DNA from: Zancudomyces culisetae
Lineage: Eukaryota > Kickxellomycota > Harpellomycetes > Harpellales > Legeriomycetaceae
Assembly (NCBI GenBank): GCA_001969505.1
Contig: LSSK01000669.1
Location: forward strand, 1-15,299
Direction of reading: 5' to 3'
DNA: 15,299 bases
A program made the position numbers and the translations under genes. Below the pieces are notes generated by a model, which was not told the DNA's origin, did no database searches, and saw nothing but the letters and a program-made list of their open reading frames with translations. Shown here piece by piece: positions 1 to 7,774 of the stretch (position 1 is the stretch's first letter; each line of letters begins with the position of its first letter).

Positions 1-332
1 ACATATAACATACTTTTCTATTACTGCTATTAAAAGTTATATATACTCAACAAATCTATAACTTCATAATGTCTACACTATCAATCAAATTTCCTTATTT
101 CTCTTTTACCAATTAAACGCAGTATTTTCTTATTTTTTCCACGATCAAACAATTTTTTTATTCACATAATCCTTATGCAATAATTTTAAAAAAAAATTTT
201 CTAAAGCCTAATGTTACTATTCCAAGTACTAAACTCATTTCAAGAACTCGAATATATATTCATAATTGATTTATGTAATAGGCGAAAGTCTCTTCATTTA
301 GTAGAAATTATACCGATAAATCTTATAATACA
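1..332. other. AT-rich upstream region of the DUS1-like gene
   Basis: Very AT-rich non-coding DNA with no frame that looks coding. It must hold the promoter and 5' leader of the + strand gene starting at 333. A TATA-like stretch (gaatatatattcat) lies near 249-262, about 70-80 bases before the ATG; its role as a TATA element is only a possibility. No second gene is seen. Confidence 0.5.
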
Positions 333-1514
333 ATGAAAAGGGAGAATACAGAATTAACTGAAACAATAGAAAAAAAGGCCAAAGTGGAAACAGACACACA
401 AGAAGAAATGGGGGCGTACGACTACTTCAATAAGGTATTAAAGAGCCCCAAGTACATATTGGCGCCGATGGTGGATCAAAGCGAATTGGCCTGGCGAATG
501 CTGAGTAGAAAATACGGGGCACATGTATGTTTTACCCCAATGTTCCATTCCAAGCTTTTTACAACAAAGCAATATTTTGAAGACATGTGGGAGTATGATG
601 AGAAGGATCGACCCTTAATAGCACAATTTTGTGGAAATGATCCAAAATATCTGGTAGAAGCCTCAAAACTAATAGAAGATAAGGTGGATGGTATAGATTT
701 AAATCTGGGATGCCCACAACATATAGCAAAGCGGGGGAAATATGGCTCTTTTTTAATGGAAGAGTGGGACCTTATAACTCAAATTATAACAGCACTATGT
801 GCAAATATTAAAGTTCCTATTAGCGCTAAAATAAGAGTTTTTGAAACCGAAGAAAAAACAGTTGAATACGCAAAAACTTTGGAAAAAGCAGGTGTGAAAA
901 TGCTTACTGTTCATGGAAGGCTACGCGAGCAAAAGGGACACAAGACAGGTTTATGTGACTGGACCAAGATACGTGCGGTAAAACGCGCTCTCAAGATTCC
1001 AGTGGTGGCAAATGGTGGAATTATGTACAATGAAGATATAGATAAGTGTTTAGAATTTACGGAATGTGATGCAGTAATGGTTGCAGAAGGTAGCTTGTAC
1101 AACCCAGCTATATTTTGTGAAAAGGATGAACATGTTAACCAATGGGAAATAGCACAAGAGTACTTGCAAATAGTAAAGGAAAATTATCCTGGTACAAAAT
1201 CGGGCTACATAAAGTCGCATTTATTCAAAATATTCAAACCTAGCCTGGGTCAATTTGTTGATACCAGAGAGCAACTCGGAAAGGCCAAATCGCTTGAAGA
1301 TTTTGAAAATGTAGTATCACAAATGAAGAGCAACTTAACAGGGCTAAAAGATTCTTCGGGTGTCGAACAGAATGGCACAAATTATCATATTGATGAGTAT
1401 GGATACCGAACCCTTCCTGTCTGGAAATGTCAGCCTGAAATCCGAAAATGTTTTGACTCTAAAAACTCGACCAATGGGCTGCCATTGGGAAGAAAACACT
1501 TTGGCTCTGATTAG
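333..1514 (+). CDS. DUS1: tRNA-dihydrouridine synthase, Dus1 type
   Basis: Flavin-dependent enzyme that reduces specific uridines in the D-loop of tRNA to dihydrouridine, using FMN and NADPH; the eukaryotic Dus1 type is known to modify U16/U17. The 393-residue frame is intact and intronless. Visible family marks, in order, are LAPMVDQSELAWR (43-55, start of the FMN-binding TIM barrel), LNLGCPQHIAKRGKYG (123-138) with the catalytic Cys127, SAKIR (164-168), TVHGR (192-196), ANGGI (226-230) and AEGSLYNPAIF (251-261). The late motif LPVWKCQP followed by IRKCF near the C-terminus matches the Dus1 C-terminal signature. The first ATG is used; about 25 charged residues precede the barrel. The stop is TAG. 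The AspRS fragment converges on it with only 51 bases between the two stops, so the 3' ends of the transcripts probably overlap. Identity is seen directly from motifs; the exact target uridine is inferred from the family. Confidence 0.95.
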   Translation: MKRENTELTETIEKKAKVETDTQEEMGAYDYFNKVLKSPKYILAPMVDQSELAWRMLSRKYGAHVCFTPMFHSKLFTTKQYFEDMWEYDEKDRPLIAQFCGNDPKYLVEASKLIEDKVDGIDLNLGCPQHIAKRGKYGSFLMEEWDLITQIITALCANIKVPISAKIRVFETEEKTVEYAKTLEKAGVKMLTVHGRLREQKGHKTGLCDWTKIRAVKRALKIPVVANGGIMYNEDIDKCLEFTECDAVMVAEGSLYNPAIFCEKDEHVNQWEIAQEYLQIVKENYPGTKSGYIKSHLFKIFKPSLGQFVDTREQLGKAKSLEDFENVVSQMKSNLTGLKDSSGVEQNGTNYHIDEYGYRTLPVWKCQPEIRKCFDSKNSTNGLPLGRKHFGSD

Positions 1515-1526
1515 AAATTACATTTT

Positions 1527-1536
1527 TTTATTTATT
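1527..1536 (-). terminator. poly(A) signal-like AATAAATAAA for the AspRS transcript
   Basis: The minus strand reads AATAAATAAA 30 to 39 bases downstream of the AspRS stop codon. It lies only 13 bases beyond the DUS1 stop on the other strand, so the two convergent transcripts likely overlap at their 3' ends. Confidence 0.5.
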
Positions 1537-1565
1537 AAAAAACAACTAAACACTAGCAGGTAAAG

Positions 1566-2120
1566 CTAGTTTGTACTGTGTTTTAGGTGATACTGCTCAA
1601 GCTCCTTGTCGCTCACCGGGGCAGGTGAGTTCAAAAATAAATCTTTACCCTCTTTTGATTTTGGAAAAGCGATGACATCTCTCAAGCTACTTGCGTTTGT
1701 TAGAATAGCAATAAGTCTGTCAAACCCAAGTGCTATACCTCCATGGGGAGGGCACCCGTGCTCTAGAGCCATCAATAAATGATTAAATCTGGCGCAACTC
1801 TCAGGATCCAAATTCAGTATCCCTTCAAATATGTGTTTTTGCACGTCTTTATCATGATTTCTAATGCTTCCACCTCCCAATTCTACCCCATTTACCACAA
1901 TATCATAGTGCTGTCCTACTATTTCCTTCATTTCTTTGGACGCGAGCTCCTCTACATTTTCCGGTGCTGTAAATGGATGATGTGTTGAGCTAACTGTTTT
2001 TTCCTCTTTACCTTCTATTGTAAACAACGGGAATTTCTCTATCCACACGAATTCGAACTGTTTGGTATCTGTCAAAGTGAGGCCTCCTATGTAACTTCTA
2101 ATCCTACCGAGTATTGTGAT
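1566..2120 (-). CDS. Aspartyl-tRNA synthetase, bacterial/mitochondrial type, C-terminal fragment (5' part missing)
   Basis: C-terminal catalytic portion of a class II AspRS, which charges tRNA-Asp; this subtype is normally mitochondrial in fungi (Msd1-like). The homologous frame starts at ATC 2118-2120 and runs 184 codons to TAG. In order it shows LGRIRSYIGG, FVWIEKFPLF, SSTHHPFTAP, a glycine-rich VELGGGSIRNHD, and the class II motif 3 GIALGFDRLIAIL, then RDVIAFPKS and a normal C-terminal tail. Bases 2121-2122 read AG on the minus strand with an in-frame TAG just before the exon, so 2120 is probably a splice acceptor. A full enzyme needs roughly 400 more residues carrying the anticodon-binding domain and class II motifs 1 and 2; I found no trace of these on the minus strand between 2121 and 5666. 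It is therefore a truncated copy, a gene relic, or an assembly break. The part present shows no internal stop or frameshift, which argues for a recent break or a hidden 5' part. Confidence 0.85.
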   Translation of the reverse strand: MTILGRIRSYIGGLTLTDTKQFEFVWIEKFPLFTIEGKEEKTVSSTHHPFTAPENVEELASKEMKEIVGQHYDIVVNGVELGGGSIRNHDKDVQKHIFEGILNLDPESCARFNHLLMALEHGCPPHGGIALGFDRLIAILTNASSLRDVIAFPKSKEGKDLFLNSPAPVSDKELEQYHLKHSTN

Positions 2121-5100
2121 CTAATTAAACATACCTAGAATGACAGAATGGGTAAACAATTCAATACTAAATAATAATTTTTAATTAGGTATGAAAAAAA
2201 TCATATCGCATATTCACATAAATTGATACTGATATTGAAATCTTGTAAAATAAATCACTAATGGGCAGTTCTCAATAATGAGAAATGAGTAGCCCGGATT
2301 AAGAATTGTGATAATGGTCTTTGGAGTTGCTAAACCACCTAATGGAAGATCTCTTATTTTTAAAAAACTTCCTCGCAAAAGTTGTAATTTTTTAATAAAA
2401 ACGTTACATATGAATATACTGTCTTTATTGTATAATGACATTACATTGAAATTCATCTTCTGTTTATGTTTACTCAGGTCTTGGATTAAAGTCTTCAAAA
2501 CCAAATATTAAAAATAAATACACCAAACGCTATATCTATTTTTTCGGAATACATCACGTTGAACTTGAACTCTGAGTGAATATTTTGACCTGATACTTGT
2601 ACATATTAGTTATCTGTGTTCTGTAGACTATAACCAAAGGCTAAGCTGAGTACCAAACTGCTGTGGATTGCTGACTTGATCACTTTTAGTTTTTGTGTTC
2701 CTTTTCTATTTTAGATTGGATTGCTAAAGTTAAGAGAATTGTTGTAGGTTTAATTCTGTCCTGAATAAAGGTTGTGGTAAATACAATTTTTCAAAACCGA
2801 GAAAACTAACAAAATTGTATCATTATAAAAGTATATTTATCACCAAATATTAAGATTATGACGTTGGAATTACAGTAATTTACAAGATGTCTCAATCTGA
2901 ATTATTTTATGACAAATAATAATATTCATTTTATAAACAATCCCGGACTTAAATTTTATAGTATAATAAAAAGCATACCTTATTCATTCAAGACCAAAGT
3001 GATGTACAACAGTAATTTAAAATATACATACTGACCATCGCCTGTGTATGCTGTAGTAGCGACATTTTAATTTTTCCCCAAAGAATTGTTTGCTCAGTCA
3101 TATTGTAGATAAAAATCATTATTATTTTAATTTCAATTTATGGAATTATAACCTGGTTATACTGACAATAAACTCTGTACTCATATTTTTCTAACTTTTA
3201 TGCATTATCCTTCTAGAAATATTTTACAAAATAACACTCACTACAATCCTATCTGCAAAGATGACTGTTATTTGTAAGGACTGTCAATTTAATCACCACA
3301 AAGGCCTAAAGGATTGATAAATATTTGGTTAATAACACTGGGTCCCACCACTGATTTACGGTTATTTTGAAGTTGACAGACATTAATTTACAAGATATAG
3401 ATATTTTTCAAAAGGTCAAAAAACGTTGATCTAGGCTTTTATAGTTACAATGATTTGCAAATAAAATAACAGGTTCTAGCTTGGATTTGGAATTAATTTT
3501 GATGAATCAGCCCAAATTATCCATAATTTACTCGCACAAATATTAAAAAGCCGATTCAATTCGCTTGTTTGCTATAAAATGCCTGGATCCAAATTACAAT
3601 AGTATATAATTTAAATAATTAAAGCACTTGGAGGATATCTGTAATTGAAACTATACCAGTTAAATTAAAATAAAAAGACTGTTTGATATGCTAGATATAC
3701 ACACTAGAATGTGTGTAAGGCATTATTTAGATAAAGCGAGTGTTTAAAAGTCAAGGTAGGGGTTTGTAATATAAATAACCCAACCATAAATAGAAAGTTG
3801 AACTCATATTTAAACATAATATATATTGACTATAAATCATATTAAATAATTTTAAAAAGTGGGCAGTTTTTACTATCAAAGGTAGAATGAATACTTTACA
3901 TTAAAAAAAATATTACTATAACCTATATGAGCCTTAAAGAGAGTTTGAATGAGGTACCTTGAAAGAAAAGCTTGCAAGTAAAGCTACGAATTTAAAGCTG
4001 GCGTTGAACTTGTATTGTATTGTGAGACCATCCTGAACATTGAAAATGTAAACTTCTTACCGGAGGTAAAATTGTACTTTTTAAAACTCTTTGTGAAGAG
4101 GATAGACTAAAAGTAGAACTTATTCACATTATTTTTTTCCGTGGAAAAATTAAACAGTTGAAAAAAACGGTTCTAGAATGCGTTATTGAACTTATTAACT
4201 GAGGAAAATACAAATATTTTAGCTGGAATTTTCCAAATACGATACCTGAGTTGTGACTCTCTCTATAATTTACATAGCTTACTTTTAAGTCCATTGTACT
4301 TGTGTCTAAAATAGCGTTAACCATGTATTCCGCATTTACTTGCTTTAAATGTTTTATGACAGTTTCACAAGTTAAAAGTATACTTGAATGTTTACTAATT
4401 TAAGCAATATGTATAGAATACTGCTAGTGAATTAATTGCGTATGAGAATACAAATAAACTTGTACTGAGTTTGATATTTTGTAAATCTCAGCTGGCAATA
4501 ATATTTTTATTTGATTTGTGGTTGAAAAACTGCATTGTGTACCTTTTTTATGATACACGTTACTCACGTCTTTGTATTTGATGTTGTGATATCTGTTTTT
4601 TTCACAAAACGGGTATACATTGATTGATTCTATAATGCTTCACTTATAAGTATTTGGCCCTATAATTTGTAAAACTCCTAGGAAAATCATATTATCCTAG
4701 TAATATCCCAGTAATCCTGTTATAGTTAAAAGGGTAGACGAGATTTGTCAGAGAATTCAGTTGTTGTTCCTCCAGCCCTATTTGCTAGGTATTGTTATTA
4801 CACAAACTGATGTCAATGCTAACAAATATCATTGAATTTTTTTTCGGAGTATTTATGCATACTTGGAGCAATATAGCTATCATAATGCTGAATACATTTA
4901 AATGTGTATTATCACACTACATTAACTATTTAAAATATTAATCATAAATATACTATTGAAGTAACAAAAAACGTTTAGTGCATATGTATTTACACATAGA
5001 TTCATATAATATCAATAAGTGCGCTAACCTAATTAACCTAATTACCCACCGCTCTTTTTATAGGGGTTTTTGTGGGGAACTCGTCATTTTTTAAAAGTTT

Positions 5101-5666
5101 GGTAAAGAACTGGCTGGGACAATAAATGTGTTTGCAAGGATATTTGTTTGTATATCTACAGTTAGACAACAGTGATAACACCATAATCTCCCATATGTGT
5201 TGCTTTCATTAGCATATATACAGTTAAACCACGTATTTAATAGTATATTCTTGAGGAATAAAGTAAAACGTTCAAGAAAGTGCCAAATTATGACCAATCT
5301 CATTAAATGTAAGTTCAGAAAACCTAACCAAGCAAAGAATATCTATAAGACCAGGCGAATGGCATAGAGGCATGGCAGGTTTTGCACCCGCGCAGAGTCA
5401 AATTTTATCCATATCTCCACATTTATCGCCCAGTTTGCTATTTTCAAAACCATACCAAGAATTTCGATAAACATGTATAAAAAATTTAAAAAAAAATTCG
5501 GCAAAATGGGTTGGATATAGAAGTAAGAGTAAATATAATATAATAATAGTAGCAACAACAATACTTCAAACAAGATTAACCGAAAATATGGAATAATGAC
5601 TTTTAAAAAAATAGTGCTTATATAACAGGGAGCATAACATTGATGTATCCTAAAGTCAAAGCAAAG
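2121..5666. other. AT-rich spacer without a recognisable gene
   Basis: About 3.5 kb between the AspRS fragment and the 3' end of the HP1-like gene. All six frames are broken often and I recognise no domain, tRNA or transposase. The longest frames are 2214-2504 (-), 96 codons, and 2308-2511 (+), which overlap each other and resemble nothing I know. One somewhat GC-richer island is described separately at 5294-5470. A short direct repeat (cctaatta twice) sits near 5026-5045. If the missing AspRS exons are in the window they should be here on the minus strand, but no AspRS motif could be read. Confidence 0.6.
5294..5470 (+). other. GC-richer island with a short open frame, unassigned
   Basis: A 58-codon frame between stops at 5291 and 5468. 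Its second half reads EWHRGMAGFAPAQSQILS and onward; the DNA around 5350-5400 is clearly GC-richer than its surroundings. The only ATG is near 5372, so it would need an upstream exon to be a gene. The minus strand is also open here (5343-5573), so coding cannot be assigned to either strand. It may be a relic of a gene or mobile element, or chance. Not recognised. Confidence 0.2.
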
Positions 5667-6724
5667 TTATTCTTCGATACTCGTGAATCGCAAACGATCC
5701 TCGTAAAACTTGATAATCTAAATTTAAATAAAAACTAAATTTTAGAATCCTGGAGAGTTGATTACAGAACATATAAAAATGATAATGATACTATAATAGC
5801 GAAAGAGTAATTTGTAATTGAAAGCGTGCTTACTTTTTGAGGGCATTTCTTATTTATTAAGGTGCTAAGATGATTCGTGAGGGCTCCGTTTTTCCTATTC
5901 AATAATATACAACAAAAAGGATAAATAAGAGGTGAAGATCATACTTTTGAGTGTTTTAATCGTAGATGTGGCAACAACAAGAATAATAGGCTAATTAATA
6001 AAACCAGAAGACAAAACTTACCACCTAACATATATGATCAGCTTGTTGTCTGAATTTCTCTCGACGGTATCTACGCTTTCGATTAGATCCTCCCATGATT
6101 CTTCGGGTGGTGGTATAAAGCCATCATTTCCCATATCGACTTCGTCGTCTTCTCTGAAGCGTTTACCAGAGTAACCCGCAGAGGTTCCATTATGTCCCCT
6201 TTTTCTTATGGGTGTTTTTGTCGATTTTCGCTTCTACAAGTAAATATTATAATAGCTTTAGCATGCTGAGAAAAAATGGGTTACAAAACATATATAATAT
6301 AATTAACTACCCCTTTGGCCTCATCTATTATCTTTTCTTTTGAAATTCCCAAAAGCTCTTGATTTTCCCAATATTTCCCCAGTAATTCTTCTGACATGCT
6401 ATAAAATAGTATCAGAGATTTAGAATGAGCATATAAAAATAAAAACAAAAAAAAAACATACATGTTATCCTCATCCTCCCATGTGTTTTCTGATTCCTCA
6501 TACCCCTCCCATTTAACGAGATATTTGAAAGTTTTCTATGTGTATAAAAAAAAAGCATAGTAAGATCCCTTGAAAAAAAATGTATAAACACACAAGAAAA
6601 TCATAAGGAAAAAAGTACTTACCTTGGATGGATTATAAGCATGGTCCCTAAGAGCTTCGACATTGTAAACCCCCTCCTCATTTTCCGAAACAGATTCGCT
6701 TCCCACTTTTTCTTCAGGATTCAT
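5667..6724 (-). CDS. HP1: HP1/Swi6-like heterochromatin protein (chromodomain + chromoshadow domain), six exons
   Basis: Nuclear reader of methylated H3K9 that dimerises and recruits silencing partners. Assembled by hand on the minus strand: exons 6724-6623, 6535-6462, 6398-6311, 6233-6022, 5894-5834 and 5717-5667, with introns of 87, 63, 77, 127 and 116 nt. All introns are GT-AG (donors GTAAGT, GTATGT, GTAGTT, GTAAGT, GTAAGC) and all junction phases agree, giving 195 residues. The chromodomain spans about 18-72: GVYNVEAL, then YLVKWEGYEESENTWEDEDN. Aromatic-cage residues Y20, W43 and Y46 are all present. A basic hinge (KRKSTKTPIRKR, 89-100) is a likely nuclear/DNA-binding segment. The chromoshadow domain spans about 134-190: SWEDLIESVDTVE, LIIYVRWKNG, then NKKCPQK joined to IIKFYEDRLRF. 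The start ATG lies in an acidic stretch 19 codons before the cage Tyr. An acceptor-like TAG at 6765-6767 suggests a further intron in the 5' leader. The GTAGTT donor (6310) is the weakest call. Domain identity is firm; binding of H3K9me is inferred from the family. Confidence 0.9.
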
Positions 6725-7022
6725 GCTTATTAATTTTGACGATATCTCTTTTGTTTTCTGTGATCTACAAGAAATCATGTAACCGTTAACTGTCTTAGTC
6801 TTAGCTTTAATGTCTAGACAGTGAATAAGTACCAAAATATATAACCCCTAAATAGAATCTATCAAGAATCAGGTATTTTATAAACAGTAGAGAAATCAAG
6901 AAAAATGCTAACCTCGGATCTCAGTATTACAATCGTAATGTTTTCTTTAAATTAACTATAAAGTTCAGTAAGGTATGAAAAAAGTGTGGATAACAAACTA
7001 GTGTAAACAAAAGGCGGTTTTA

Positions 7023-7202
7023 AGAACAAAAAATGTAATAACAATCAGGGGAGACTATTACCATAGAATTTGCAGAACAAATCAGGCATTTGGTTTTACT
7101 TTGAATCAATCGCGTTTCTATTTTTTTACTGTAATAATTATTTACGGCCTGGTATGGCTGTACTTTTCCATCTTTGCCGCAAGTGGTGAATAAAAAAAAC
7201 CC
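7023..7202 (-). other. Short open frame with a CxxC pair, possible exon
   Basis: Sixty codons between stops, without an early ATG. It reads TTCGKDGKVQPYQAVNNYY and further on KTKCLICSANSM, followed by GTAATA, which could be a splice donor. The composition looks more protein-like than its AT-rich surroundings, and Cys-x2-Cys could belong to a zinc-binding element. No partner exon could be joined and a frame of this length can occur by chance. Unassigned. Confidence 0.15.
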
Positions 7203-7707
7203 TCAAGCTTTTCTGATTTGGTTAGAATAATTCCATCAGGGCGTTTTTGTTGGCAAGCCCAACATTGCGCGAATATATATAGCCAGTAAAGATTTAATAT
7301 TTTGGCGACAAATTGAATATATACAGAAAAAGTTTTTCATGTTTAAACATTTTGTGCCAATTGAATTACGGCTAAGGCATACAAACTGAAATGTCGAAAA
7401 GGGGTTTACTATCCAATAACAGACGACAAAACCTGAAATTATTTTTTGTATAACGGTGTATTTAAAAGGCAGATGTTGGGAAATACAAGATCAGATTCAG
7501 TCAAAGACAAGAAAATCACAGCTAAAACTTTTAAATGAGTTGAGGGTAATCGAGTGCCTGTATTACCTGTATCAAGATAGTTCTGAAGGGTGGATCTTAA
7601 ACGTTCAAAAGTCTTCAGTTATGTAGAAATAAAGGCGAGTTTACTTGAAAATAGCTTCACACAACGGGGAAAAAAATTGTTTAAAGGTTTAAAAGTTTGT
7701 ATTTTCT

Positions 7708-7717
7708 TTTATTTATT
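7708..7717 (-). terminator. poly(A) signal-like AATAAATAAA behind the decarboxylase
   Basis: The minus strand reads AATAAATAAA about 48 bases after the final TAA of the decarboxylase frame. It has the same sequence as the motif behind the AspRS fragment. It supports the full 521-codon frame, rather than the amber codon, as the original 3' end of the gene. Confidence 0.5.
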
Positions 7718-7758
7718 AGACAAGTTGAAAAAAAGTTGGTATGTGGAAAGTGTACAAA

Positions 7759-7774
7759 CACAACTTAAGCGCTC
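7759..7774. repeat. 16-bp direct repeat, copy 1 (at decarboxylase stop codon)
   Basis: cacaacttaagcgctc, identical to 8189-8204. On the minus strand this copy spans the last two codons (Ser-Ala), the TAA stop and the first 3' UTR bases of the decarboxylase frame. Confidence 0.9.

Larger units (their letters stand above)
6725..7764. other. Spacer with the 5' region of the HP1-like gene and 3' region of the decarboxylase
   Basis: Both flanking genes are on the minus strand, so this should hold the HP1-like promoter and 5' leader and the decarboxylase 3' UTR. A TATA-like + strand motif, gtatttaaaagg at 7458-7469, is followed by an A-rich leader-like stretch, but the first ATG after it (7535) meets a stop one codon later. 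A weak open island on the minus strand at 7023-7202 is listed separately. No other gene is seen. Confidence 0.5.

Noticed and set aside
1512-1568. TAG reassigned to glutamine (variant nuclear code)
   Set aside because: TAG ends both DUS1 (1512-1514) and the AspRS fragment (1566-1568) just where the families end, so TAG is read as stop in this genome.
2214-2511. Overlapping small frames on both strands near 2214-2511 as missing AspRS exons
   Set aside because: Neither translation shows AspRS motif 1, motif 2 or anticodon-binding residues.
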